Shown: positions 29,711 through 40,004 of the stretch, piece by piece
How positions within the stretch are numbered: position 1 is the first letter of the stretch
Layout: every line of letters begins with the position of its first letter
Assembly: GCA_023807065.1 (NCBI GenBank)
Contig: JAJJLU010000375.1
Location: 1-62,383, forward strand
Reading direction: 5' to 3'
DNA: 62,383 bases
DNA from: Isotricha intestinalis
Taxonomy: Eukaryota > Ciliophora > Litostomatea > Vestibuliferida > Isotrichidae
The notes under the pieces: generated by a model
What the model saw: only the letters and a program-made list of their open reading frames with translations
What the model was told of the DNA's origin: nothing
Databases searched by the model: none
Translations under genes and position numbers: made by a program

Positions 29711-30861
29711 AAATATCAACAATATTAAGATAAAAATAATATTTAAACAAATTAAAAATAAATAAAAGTGTTGTTTATGTTAATTTAAATTTATTTTTTT
29801 TAATTTTAATCCTTTTATTATATTATTTAAATTAATATAAATTAAACTACAAATTATTTTTTTTATGATATCAATAAAATTATTTTATCAAATTTAAAAA
29901 TATCTTTAACTTTTCTTTAATTTTAGGAGCAACACTAATTTCATAATACTTTTCTTAATCAAAAAAAAGTCTTTCTAGTAATATATTCACAAGTTGAAAT
30001 AACGAATTTTCATAAAAAATATATTAACAAAAAATAATTAAATATTAATATTTAAAAAAACAGAAAAAACTCAAAATCATAATCTTCATATTTATTGTAT
30101 ATATATTAACTGATTGAATAATAAACAAATAAAATTGTGATTTTTTCAAAACTTTATTCAATCTCCTTTATAGTATCCATTTTCCTATTAATTTTCAAAA
30201 ACAAATAAATAATAATTTAATAAAAATTGTTGTTATTCACAAAATTTAATAAATAATTGTTATTCATTAAAAAAAACAATCACAAAAACAAATACAACAA
30301 TCATTTATTAATATACATGATATTTTAATCGAAAAATAAATTAGAACTGTTCCAATTGAATATTCAGTTTATGATTTATTAAACATATAATTAGAAAAAT
30401 GTGGTTTTGATGAAAAAAATAATCATAAAATTTATTTACCAAAAAAAACTATTAATAAAAATTTAAGATATGTTTTATCAATTTTTTAAATTCATTATGT
30501 GTTATTTAATTATATATCATAAATTTCATAGTTCTTAAATGAAAACAAATAATGAACATAAATGATATCGAATTATCAACGCTAAATATTAAGGAAAAGA
30601 AGAATTAAATAAAAATTAAAAATATAAAAATAAAGAAAGTTCCTTAATTTATCTTTTCTTCAAAAAAATCCACAAATATATAAAAAAGAAAAAAATGATA
30701 TAAATTTGAAAACGATTTAATGTAAAAATATAAATTTATTTGATTTATGAATGTTAATATATGATTATAAAGTAATATTAAATTAAGAAAATGATTTAAA
30801 TATTGTTTTTTTCTTTAAATTTATTAAATAACAAGTGATTTTATAAATAGAAAATAATAAA
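29711..30861. other. Long intergenic region (1.15 kb) between same-strand genes
   Basis: This is the second largest spacer, upstream of the tmcB-like gene. Most of it is featureless A/T sequence. A frame at about 30301-30489 reads with coding-like composition but is interrupted by TAA (listed separately). No tRNA, repeat array or inverted repeat was found. Confidence 0.5.
30301..30489 (+). pseudogene. Possible decayed coding fragment with in-frame TAA codons
   Basis: One forward frame reads as plausible protein broken by TAA at 30337-30339, 30388-30390 and 30487-30489. The longest part, 30391-30486, gives 32 codons beginning LEKCGFDEKNNHKIYLPKK. The composition (Cys, Gly, Asp, His, Pro) looks more coding than the surroundings. 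It has no start codon and no homology that I recognise. Chance is a real alternative in DNA this AT-rich. Confidence 0.25.
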
Positions 30862-33800
30862 ATGGAGGAAAGTCCATTTCAAAATTATGCTTTATTATCA
30901 TTTAATTATATATATCTTAATAGAATATTTATTGCTATTTTATCTTTTATTGAATATTTTCTTTTTTTTGTGGAATATAATTATATTTTAACTGATTTCA
31001 AATATTCTTTTCAAAGTAATAAATTAGACAATTATTTTTTCAAAGAAATTTCTCCTTTAAAATTTTACAGAAACTTTATTGATAAAGATGGAAAATATTC
31101 TATTTTTAGTTTATTTGGAATTTTATTTTTACAACTCAGTTTTTTTGGATTTATTTTTTCAAAAATAAAAAGTTTTCCTTTTTTTATTACTTTTTTAGTA
31201 AATTTTTATGATTTATTTTTTTTTAGAACTTTTGCAATGTTTTATTATGATATAATAATTAATTATATTATATATTTCGGAGCTCATCTAGATTGTTTTT
31301 TAAATTTTATTTTTTTGGTAATTTCCTTTTTTTATTTACTATTAGCTTTATATTCAAATTATAAAATTTTTAAATTTTTTATTTTTTTCAAAATAAAAGA
31401 GACAGAAGAATATCCTTTTGATTTATTGACAAATAAATTTAATATTTATTTTTTATTTCTAAAAGTGATTGTAGTTCTAATAGGACAATTAAAAATAGCA
31501 TCGATTCAATCTTCAATATTAAAACATTTTACATTTATTTTAATAACTTATGAAGCTTTTATTTTTTCATGGTATATTTTAAAAATATTTAAACATCCAT
31601 TTCTAGGAATATCAAATTTTTATTGCCATAAAATTAGGTTAAGTTTATTATTTATTTGTTTTTTATTTTCTATGAGTACTTTTACTGGAATTTATAAATA
31701 TAATAATAATTATTATCTTATGGGAATATGTTTTTTTATTTTTATTATTATTTTCTTTACATTTTATAATATCAATATTTTTATTAAAACTCTTACTGAA
31801 GATTTAACTCCAATAAATAATTTAATTTATATTATATATTTGAAAAATAATGTAACTGATGATAATATACATTCTTATATTGATAAATTAGAATTTCATT
31901 ATTCAATATGTGAAAAATGTAATTTTTGTAAAGAATATTTAAATGTTAAAGCAAATAAAACAATTTATAAAAATACAACTACAAATCATTCTAAAAAAGA
32001 TAAATTTCATATAACTCAATATGATAATATTTTATATTTATATTTTAAAACTTTTTTTAAACTTTTGAAACAAGAAATAAACTCCTTTAAATCTAAACCT
32101 GAAAAATCGGATAAAATTCCAGAAATTTTTTATGATTTATTATCAATATATCAATATTGTTTTATTTCAAGAATATTAACATATAAATTAAAAAATAAAA
32201 TGTCAAACTTATTATATAAATATAAAAATAAAGATGAAAATATTATAATGAATATTAAATTTATATATTTAGAATTATTTGATACAAAAGATGAAATGAC
32301 ATTGAATGTTGTAGGAAATATTAAAGTATATCTTTTATTTGTAAATAATTTAAATTTTATAATTGATAGAATAAGTAAATATTTTCACAATGAAATTAAA
32401 TCTCCAATTAATTTTCTTAAATTAGGAATGGACATTAAAGTTTTAAAAAAGAAAAAATATATGGATTTTTTAAGATCAAAGCAAAAATCAAATGATTATT
32501 GCATAGATTTAATAACATATATTTTAGAAGAAGTAACAAATATACCATTAAATCAAGAAAAAGGATTTATAAAAGATAATATATTATTAAATGAAGAATT
32601 TTTAAATACATATTATAATAAAGCAAATAATATAATTATAAATTGTAATATGAGAAGAAATAGTTTAATTATTGAAAAAACAGGGAAAGATATGATTGAT
32701 TATGTTGGAAAAGAATTTTTTTCTTTATTTCCAAAAGAATTCAGAAATGAAGGAATTAAAATTTTGAAAAATTCAATGAAATCAAATGGAATTATCAAAA
32801 ATTTTGAATTTTTAATAAATTCAGAATCAAATCCATATGAAGATGATGAATTTGAACAATTACCAAAATTTAATAAACCTTCAAAAAATGCAAATAGAAA
32901 ATTTAGAAGGTTTATAATGAAGTATAAATTATATTTTGGAGAATTAGAAAAAGATGAATTTTATATTCATGGAGATTATGAAACAACTAATGATGAAATA
33001 ATAATAACTAAAATATTTAAAAAAAAGAAATCAAATTTTCATCAAAGAAATTCAGATTTTAACTTAGATGGTAAAGGTGGTGAATATATTTATTCAATGT
33101 CTTTAAAGAAAAAAAAAGAACAATTTTTATTTAGAAAACAAACAAGATTATCAATAATGTCTCTATCAACATATCATAAAAATTTACAAAGAGGTTCAAC
33201 ATCATCTTTATTAAAACTAAATGATATTTTTCATAAAACATCAGAAAATGAAATATTAATAAATAAAACAAAATTTACATTAATATATAATATAAAAGGA
33301 AGAGGATGTATTTTTCATGTTTATTCATCTACTTCTAATAATGTAAATAAAAAAGTTGATACTTATGTTAGTGGTATTTTTGAAGAAGAAAATATGAACA
33401 AAAATATTATTAAAATAGTAGAAAATGCTTCTGTTGCAAGTTTTAATAGTCAAAGTAGTATTGCAAGTCATAATCAAAAAGAAAAAATGATAACTATGGT
33501 TAAATTAGAAAATAAATATAAACAATATCAATCTAGATTTGTTTCTATTACAAAAATTGCTTTCTTATTTTGTTTAGCTATGATTATTTTTTGTGTTATT
33601 TGTATTATTTTTGAATTATATAAAAATCAAATTTTATTACATTCATATTCTGTTTATACTCAATTAAGAGCTTTAAATAGATTATTTTATAATACAGTTA
33701 CAAGTGTTTTAGCAGTTAATTGTATAGGAAAACCAGGTGAAAAAGATTGTATTAATTATTATAAATTATATTCAGAGAATTTTAATAAAAAATATAATAT

Positions 33801-35454
33801 GAATTATCCTTCTTTTAATTATTCTGTATATGAAAATCCTTATAAAGTAGCAGATTATGGAACAGGATTAATTAAATTAAAGAAAAAAATATATCAATTA
33901 GCAGATCCTGAAGTAAATAAAATATTTAATGCTGAAATAATATATACTTATGTTTCTATTCAAAATAGTAAAATAACTACTCAAAATATTTCTACTACTT
34001 TTGTAGGAGCTTTAGAAATATTATTTAATGGATTAACTATTATTATGGAATGTGGAAAATATACTAATCATTCTGTTTATATTTTTTCTATGGCTAATTT
34101 TGACTTTTCTAATGTTTATGATCAAGGTAATTTAGAGGATTGGCAAATGGAATATTATAATTTAGTCATGAATTATGAAAAATATTTAGATACTTGGGTT
34201 ACTATTCAAATTTCTGTTGGAGAAAATACTAATAATAGATTAAGAGATTTAAGTGCTATTGTTATTATTGTTTTAAATATTTCTAATTTATGTCATATTT
34301 TTCTTTTTGGTTTATTGTATTTTTTTATCTTTTCTTTTGAACATTTATTTACAATGAGTGTTAATAAATTAATGAAGAAATTCGAAGATAAAAAATTTTT
34401 GGAATATTTTTCTAATAAATACTATAATTTAAAAATTTTATTAAAATTTTTTAAACAAAATCCAATATTGATATTAAGAGATATCCAGGGAATATATAAT
34501 GACTATATTAAATCAAATCCACCAACAAAAAAAGAAAATACAAAAGAAAATGAAATAAAAAAAGGAATGGAAATTATAGAAGAGAAGGAATATTTCCCTT
34601 TATGTGCATATAGAATTATAACAGGAAAATATTTAATATTAATAATAATAATATTATTATATCACATATCAATATTTGTGATATTTCTATTAATATGGAT
34701 TGATGATGTAAAGAAAATATTAAATGTATTTAATATAATAACAGATAATACAGTAGCAGCTTGTTCAGGTTATAATATGTTTGCTTTATGTCAAATAATG
34801 TTATTAGCTAATCAAACAGAAGCAGAAATTTCAGTAAATATGAATTATAATAAAGATAATTATTTATTTTATGAAAGTACAAGAAGTATATTTTGTATAT
34901 TAGATTTAGAAAGAAGAAGACAAGATGTTAAAAATTTAATTAAAACAACAAATGATTTTATTGATTTAGATTGTAATACTTTTTATAGTGCTATTCATGA
35001 TACTAGATTTGAACAAGTTGATTTAGCTCATCCTGATGAAGGTTTTAGAAGTAAATATCCAAAATATTGTGAAACTTTCCATATATTAGAATATAAGGAT
35101 GACCAATTATTTTATAAACCTATATTTTATGAAATTAATAAATATATTGCAGCTCTTTATAAAAGAAGTTATGATGATTATATTAATTATTTAATTAATG
35201 GAAATTTATTTTATATGTGTGATTTACAATTTTTAGTTTATAGACCTTTTAGATCTTGGTTTAATGATGTTGTTTATAACGATGCTATTAATAATAGTAT
35301 AAATTTAGAAAAAACTATTTTATTTTCTAATTTAATTATTACTATTATTAGTGAATTTGTTATATTTGGAATTTTATATTTTCAAGTTTTTGGAAAGTTA
35401 AAAATTATAAATTCAACTTTAATTGGAGTTAAAAATATTTTTAAAATTGTATAA
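30862..35454 (+). CDS. Polytopic membrane protein with PAS-like domain (tmcB/tiny-macrocysts-like family)
   Basis: This 1530-aa protein has many hydrophobic helices in residues 1-320. A Cys cluster CEKCNFCKEYL lies near residue 348. A cytosolic region follows with a PAS-like segment about 590-650 (LIIEKTGKDMIDYVGKEFF, then LFPKEFR). Further membrane helices lie near 893-921, 1130-1164, 1256-1281 and 1486-1511. This arrangement matches the large ciliate family of tmcB/tmcC-like PAS membrane proteins, thought to act in sensing; the function is not established. Segments between the C-terminal helices look extracellular. Third-base usage alternates between A-rich and T-rich blocks along the gene. 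It is a single open frame without introns. Confidence 0.78.
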   Translation: MEESPFQNYALLSFNYIYLNRIFIAILSFIEYFLFFVEYNYILTDFKYSFQSNKLDNYFFKEISPLKFYRNFIDKDGKYSIFSLFGILFLQLSFFGFIFSKIKSFPFFITFLVNFYDLFFFRTFAMFYYDIIINYIIYFGAHLDCFLNFIFLVISFFYLLLALYSNYKIFKFFIFFKIKETEEYPFDLLTNKFNIYFLFLKVIVVLIGQLKIASIQSSILKHFTFILITYEAFIFSWYILKIFKHPFLGISNFYCHKIRLSLLFICFLFSMSTFTGIYKYNNNYYLMGICFFIFIIIFFTFYNINIFIKTLTEDLTPINNLIYIIYLKNNVTDDNIHSYIDKLEFHYSICEKCNFCKEYLNVKANKTIYKNTTTNHSKKDKFHITQYDNILYLYFKTFFKLLKQEINSFKSKPEKSDKIPEIFYDLLSIYQYCFISRILTYKLKNKMSNLLYKYKNKDENIIMNIKFIYLELFDTKDEMTLNVVGNIKVYLLFVNNLNFIIDRISKYFHNEIKSPINFLKLGMDIKVLKKKKYMDFLRSKQKSNDYCIDLITYILEEVTNIPLNQEKGFIKDNILLNEEFLNTYYNKANNIIINCNMRRNSLIIEKTGKDMIDYVGKEFFSLFPKEFRNEGIKILKNSMKSNGIIKNFEFLINSESNPYEDDEFEQLPKFNKPSKNANRKFRRFIMKYKLYFGELEKDEFYIHGDYETTNDEIIITKIFKKKKSNFHQRNSDFNLDGKGGEYIYSMSLKKKKEQFLFRKQTRLSIMSLSTYHKNLQRGSTSSLLKLNDIFHKTSENEILINKTKFTLIYNIKGRGCIFHVYSSTSNNVNKKVDTYVSGIFEEENMNKNIIKIVENASVASFNSQSSIASHNQKEKMITMVKLENKYKQYQSRFVSITKIAFLFCLAMIIFCVICIIFELYKNQILLHSYSVYTQLRALNRLFYNTVTSVLAVNCIGKPGEKDCINYYKLYSENFNKKYNMNYPSFNYSVYENPYKVADYGTGLIKLKKKIYQLADPEVNKIFNAEIIYTYVSIQNSKITTQNISTTFVGALEILFNGLTIIMECGKYTNHSVYIFSMANFDFSNVYDQGNLEDWQMEYYNLVMNYEKYLDTWVTIQISVGENTNNRLRDLSAIVIIVLNISNLCHIFLFGLLYFFIFSFEHLFTMSVNKLMKKFEDKKFLEYFSNKYYNLKILLKFFKQNPILILRDIQGIYNDYIKSNPPTKKENTKENEIKKGMEIIEEKEYFPLCAYRIITGKYLILIIIILLYHISIFVIFLLIWIDDVKKILNVFNIITDNTVAACSGYNMFALCQIMLLANQTEAEISVNMNYNKDNYLFYESTRSIFCILDLERRRQDVKNLIKTTNDFIDLDCNTFYSAIHDTRFEQVDLAHPDEGFRSKYPKYCETFHILEYKDDQLFYKPIFYEINKYIAALYKRSYDDYINYLINGNLFYMCDLQFLVYRPFRSWFNDVVYNDAINNSINLEKTILFSNLIITIISEFVIFGILYFQVFGKLKIINSTLIGVKNIFKIV

Positions 35455-35610
35455 AAATTTGTGGATAATAAATAATCGTGCTTAATTTCAAAATATTTTT
35501 TTTATATATTAAATAAGAGTAAATAATAATATGACATTAATAGAATTTTTATTATTTCATTAATAAGAATAAAAATTATATGATTAATAACAATTATATG
35601 TAAAGTAACT

Positions 35611-36447
35611 TTATTGTTCATGAAAATTATATCTTTTATTACATTCATTATTTCCTTCCTCAAATAATTTATATAACATTTCACCATTATTAACTAAATA
35701 AGGAACAGTTCCAGGTTGATTTAATTGTAAAAGTGGATTTTGATAAGAAATAAATCTATATTTTTCTAATTTTTGAAGAACTAATCTTTTTTGATTTTTA
35801 TTTTTTTTTAAATTATTTTCTAAATTATATTTTGATTTAACTTTTTTTAATTCTTCTTTAACTAAATCTTTTGCTTCTTGAGAAGGCCATTTTTGAGGGT
35901 ATTCTTTCATAAATATTAATTCTTCATTTCTTTTTTTTAAATAATCATTTAAATTACCATTAAATTCTTCTTTTTTTTCTTTTTTTATATTTTTTTTCTT
36001 TTCTTCTTCTTCTTTTTTAATTTCATTCAAAAAATTTTCTCTATCTTCTATTTCTTCTTGTAATTTCTTAATAACATAACTTCTTTCACTATTTTCCATA
36101 ATGTTAGTATGAAATTTTCTTAAATCAGGGACTTTTAATTGAGTATTGAAAAAAAAAGTAGGAACACTTTTAATTTGGGCTGATGAATGTTTTGGAATAT
36201 TTGTAATATAACTGTTTAATGATTTAATGTCATATGAAGGATTTGGTAAAGTTTGAATTTGACTTGAAGATGATAATATATTTGATTTATTATTATTTAT
36301 TTGAGAACTATTGTTCTCTTCTGTACTTATTGTATAATATTTTGGAAGTTTTTCTTTATGATTTTCCTCAGTTTGAATGTTTCTTTCAGAATATATTCTT
36401 TTATTTAATTGATTTTCGTCTTCTATATTAATTTGGAAGTTTTGCAT
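35611..36447 (-). CDS. Hypothetical Lys/Glu-rich coiled-coil protein
   Basis: I do not recognise this 278-aa protein. The N-terminal 130 residues are Ser/Asn-rich and probably disordered. Residues about 120-175 form a charged helix (KKLQEEIEDRENFLNEIKKE, then a Lys/Glu run). The C-terminal part has a more conserved look (ELIFMKEYPQKWPSQEAKDL, NPLLQLNQPGTVPYLVNNGE). No membrane segment is present. It converges on the tmcB-like gene, leaving only 156 bp between stops. Confidence 0.7.
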   Translation of the reverse strand: MQNFQINIEDENQLNKRIYSERNIQTEENHKEKLPKYYTISTEENNSSQINNNKSNILSSSSQIQTLPNPSYDIKSLNSYITNIPKHSSAQIKSVPTFFFNTQLKVPDLRKFHTNIMENSERSYVIKKLQEEIEDRENFLNEIKKEEEEKKKNIKKEKKEEFNGNLNDYLKKRNEELIFMKEYPQKWPSQEAKDLVKEELKKVKSKYNLENNLKKNKNQKRLVLQKLEKYRFISYQNPLLQLNQPGTVPYLVNNGEMLYKLFEEGNNECNKRYNFHEQ

Positions 36448-36764
36448 TTTTAATTTTTATTTTTTTTATAATATTTATAAATATTTTTTTTATTAAGTTA
36501 TATTATTATGTGTAAATACAACGAAAAATTTAAGAAGATGTTATAAATGATAATATAATTATTAATCAAAATAAATAAATTATATTAAAAGAAACAAAAT
36601 TATTATAAAATATTAATATGATTTCTTTCATTACTATAAAATGTTTTATATTTATTATTTTTATTTTCTTCTGAATAAATATTTGTTTAATTGAATAAAA
36701 TAATTTATTTAAAATTAGTAAACATTGAAAAAATTATATAAAAAATTTAAAAGAAATAAAAATA
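36448..36764. other. Intergenic spacer with minus-strand promoter
   Basis: About 317 bp lie upstream of the 278-aa gene and downstream of the spliced coiled-coil gene. The spacer is A/T-rich with no ORF, repeat or RNA gene visible. Confidence 0.4.
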
Positions 36765-37900
36765 TTATTTTTGATGATTTTTTGACTTTGAATGTGAATT
36801 ATTTCCTTTATTTTTATTAGATAAACTTCCAGCAGTAAAACAAATTAAATTAGAATTATTATTTTTAGGACTAGTATTCATATTAATATTATTTTCTTCT
36901 CTTTGAAATTTTTCAACTAAAAAAAAATAATATAACTAATCTTACGATATTTTTCATATTTTTGTAAATTTTTTTCCATTTCAGAAATAAATAATTGAAG
37001 AGTATTTTCTTTTTCTTTTTTTTGATCTTGTAAATAATTAATTTGATTTTCTAATAATCTTTTTTTACTTTCTAATGTTTTATTTTCACTTGTTGATGAA
37101 ATTGAAGGAGATCTTGTTGAAATTAATTCTTTAAATTTATTATTTTTACTTTCTAATTGTTTTAATTTAGAACATAAATTGTTTTCTTTTTCATTAAATT
37201 GTTTAATTTTATTTTTTAAATCATTATTTGTATTTTCTATTGAAGAATATGTTTTATTTAAATTTTTTGACTCTTTTTCAATTTCATTTAATTGTTTATT
37301 TAAATTATTTATTTTTTCCTCATTTTCTTTTTGTACTTTTTCTTCTATTTTCTTTTTTATTTCTTGAGTTTGTTTATTAATTAAATAATTATTATACCAT
37401 TTATAAAAGTATTTTTTTATTTTAAATCTTTTATTTCTTCTATATACTCTAATTAATAACTTTAAAGTATTTGAAATTTTTATAAAAAGTAATTCAGCTT
37501 CTATTATTTGATAATGTTTAATATCACTAATTTTTTGAATTAATAAGAAAACAAATAATTTTTGAAGTAGAAATTTATTATTTATAGTCTTAATCATTTT
37601 ATTCAAATGATAATTAATATTTTCAATTAAATATTCATTTTGATAAAAATAAATTTTATCATTTTCTTCAGTTTCAATTTCCATTGGAATAGAATTAAAT
37701 ATATCATTATTATCATGAATAGCATCATTACTTTTATTATTAGTATTAGTATTTAAATTATCAATTACTTCAAAACTAATATTATTTTTATCATTATATA
37801 TTTCAGTATTACAATTATTATTTATATTAACTTCATCTCCACTTAAAATTCCATTTGAATCTTCTAATCCATCTTCACCAAAAGAAGCATTAAACGACAT
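36765..37900 (-). CDS. Hypothetical coiled-coil protein, two exons
   Basis: Exon 1 is 37900-36946 and exon 2 is 36916-36765, joined across a 29-nt GT-AG intron (phase 1), giving 368 aa. Without splicing the frame ends at the acceptor TAG after a few odd residues. With splicing it continues YLEKFQREENN into an Asn/Ser-rich tail that ends at TAA. Residues 1-90 are acidic and Asn-rich. Residues 95-165 contain hydrophobic helices of cytosolic type plus a basic stretch (RVYRRNKRFKIKKYFYKWY, IQ-like). Residues 170-318 are coiled coil. No family is recognised; the IQ-like patch could bind calmodulin, which is speculation. Confidence 0.72.
36917..36945 (-). other. 29-nt GT-AG spliceosomal intron
   Basis: On the minus strand the intron begins GTAAGATTAG and ends in a T run followed by AG. 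The donor matches the general eukaryotic GTAAG consensus. Removing it restores 50 further sense codons. Confidence 0.82.
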
Positions 37901-38001
37901 TTTTTTTCTTTTTTTTTTGTTTTAAGATTCTATTACTTTTTTTTTTAATTTAAATTAATTTAAAATTATATTTTATTTATTTTTAAATATAGAATATTTA
38001 T

Positions 38002-39741
38002 TTATACAAATATATTTGAAAATATTGTATTTAAAAATAAGGAATCTTCAAAATTTTCACATGTTATATTTATATTTGGAGTTATATTATCATTTTTTAT
38101 TATTTCTATAAAAGATTCTATTTCATTTTTTTTAATTGTTATTTCAATTGAATTTTCATTAAATATAATATTTGAAATAAACATATTATTCATTTTTAAA
38201 TAATTATTAACTAAATTTTCAAAATTTGTTTTTATATCAGGAATATTTTCATTTAATTTAATTATATCATCATTTTTTTTTGAAATAAGAAATCTTAAAT
38301 TTTTTTGAATAACATTAATATTAATTTCATTTGTTTCATAACAATCAAAATCAAGATAAGCATTTTCATAAAGTAAATCATCATTAAATTTTTCATCTAT
38401 GAATATATTGATTTCTGGTTCAGAAATAATATTTTTAGGTTTAATTTTATGAATTATTTCTTTCAATTGATCATAAGTTAAAAAATATTCAATATTAAAA
38501 TTTCTGAGTTGAATATTTTTTTTAGAATTTAAAATTTTCTGTTCAATAAAAAAATTAGAATTAATAGTAATAATTTCATCTTTTTGAGAATTAAAATTTC
38601 TGATAAAAAATTCATAAATATCTTTTCCTAAATCAGTAAAAAAAGAAAATTTATTAATAATAAAACAAAAAGGACATCTAACTTCTTGTATTAATTTTTC
38701 AATTTCTTTATTATCTTTAAATTCATTAAAATCTTGAAAATGATATAAAATTTTTTGTTTTTCTAATTCATCGAAAGAAAAAGGCAATAAAAAATCAAAA
38801 ATCTTTCCAAAAACTTGAGGATTAAGAAAACCAGTATTAATATTAGCATATTTCATAATTGAATCAATAGATTTACTTAAATAAATATATTTAATATCTT
38901 TTGAAAATTTAATCCTCATTAAATCACAAAATTCAAGAATAAATAAAGGTTCTACTATTAAAAATAAACTTGGATAATGTGTTAAATTGTCTATATTTTT
39001 TGACCCAGCATTTCTCATTTCTTGAGAAAAAGATTCTAACATAAATTTAAAATTACTATTTGAATTACATATTTCTGGAAAACAAATTAAATAATCACAA
39101 TTTATTATTGACTCATAATCAAATAATTGAGGATATCTGAAATTAAATAATGAAGATTTATTTAATATAAAAATTTTTTTGTCAAAGTACTTTATTAATG
39201 TATTAAAAGTCCCTAATTCATAACCATTTGAATGAAATGATATTTGAATTCCTTGTTCTAAAGTTTTAATCAAAGAATTTTCAAATTGATTAAAATTCAT
39301 AAAAATATAATGTGATAAAAAATTCTTTATTTCTTTTTCTGAAATTAAAATTGCTTCATCTGAAGAATTAATATGTTGAATTAATAAAGAATTAAAATTA
39401 ATATAAAATTCATTTAAATAAGAAGAAGATAATTGTGATATTGCTTCTGTTGTATAAAATTTAATTGAATCTATATTCACCTTAAATTTATTTATTATAA
39501 ATGGTAATGATAAAATAAAAGACAATTGTGGCGTTATTATAATATTTAAATCATTAAAAATTTCTTTAATATTTAATATTTCTTCTTCGGTGAAAGGGAA
39601 ATTATTATTTTTTTCATTATTATTTAAAGTTATTAAAGAATCATCATCAAAGAAACTTCCAATGAAAATTTTAGTTGAAGAAATTTGTAAAGTTAAACAA
39701 TAATTAGAATTTAAAAAAGAATAAAATTTATATCTAAACAT
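38002..39741 (-). CDS. Integrator subunit 9-like beta-CASP/MBL-fold protein (tentative)
   Basis: This 579-aa protein resembles the inactive metallo-beta-lactamase/beta-CASP proteins of the INTS9/CPSF100 type. Residues 13-33 (NYCLTLQISSTKIFIGSFFD) have the opening strands of that fold. A middle block (CPFCFIINKFSFFTDLGKDI, then YEFFIRNF and later IITINSNFF) follows the INTS9 order with FTGHPSLRFGDVVHFME-like and FTEPDF-like strands. The segment LKEIIHKIKPKNIISEPE matches its KLLKEVQPLHVVCPE-like helix-strand. No HxHxDH zinc motif is present, as expected for the pseudo-enzyme subunit. INTS9 pairs with INTS11 in snRNA and nascent-RNA cleavage. The similarity is weak and from memory. Confidence 0.4.
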   Translation of the reverse strand: MFRYKFYSFLNSNYCLTLQISSTKIFIGSFFDDDSLITLNNNEKNNNFPFTEEEILNIKEIFNDLNIIITPQLSFILSLPFIINKFKVNIDSIKFYTTEAISQLSSSYLNEFYINFNSLLIQHINSSDEAILISEKEIKNFLSHYIFMNFNQFENSLIKTLEQGIQISFHSNGYELGTFNTLIKYFDKKIFILNKSSLFNFRYPQLFDYESIINCDYLICFPEICNSNSNFKFMLESFSQEMRNAGSKNIDNLTHYPSLFLIVEPLFILEFCDLMRIKFSKDIKYIYLSKSIDSIMKYANINTGFLNPQVFGKIFDFLLPFSFDELEKQKILYHFQDFNEFKDNKEIEKLIQEVRCPFCFIINKFSFFTDLGKDIYEFFIRNFNSQKDEIITINSNFFIEQKILNSKKNIQLRNFNIEYFLTYDQLKEIIHKIKPKNIISEPEINIFIDEKFNDDLLYENAYLDFDCYETNEININVIQKNLRFLISKKNDDIIKLNENIPDIKTNFENLVNNYLKMNNMFISNIIFNENSIEITIKKNEIESFIEIIKNDNITPNINITCENFEDSLFLNTIFSNIFV

Positions 39742-40004
39742 TTTATTTTAAAAAATAATCAATAATTAAAAAAGCAAACAATTATAAAATTTTATTAAAA
39801 GTTAAATAATTTTTTATATATTTCAATGTTATTTTATATATGAATACATCAAATGAATAATACCTTTATAAATTTATTATACTTATGAATAATATTTATA
39901 ATGAAAAAAAGATAAAAGTCCCTAAAGAATATTTTTTATAATCCATTAATTTTATAATTAATGGTATACTCAACTTTTTCTAAATTTCTATTGGAAAAAA
40001 AATC

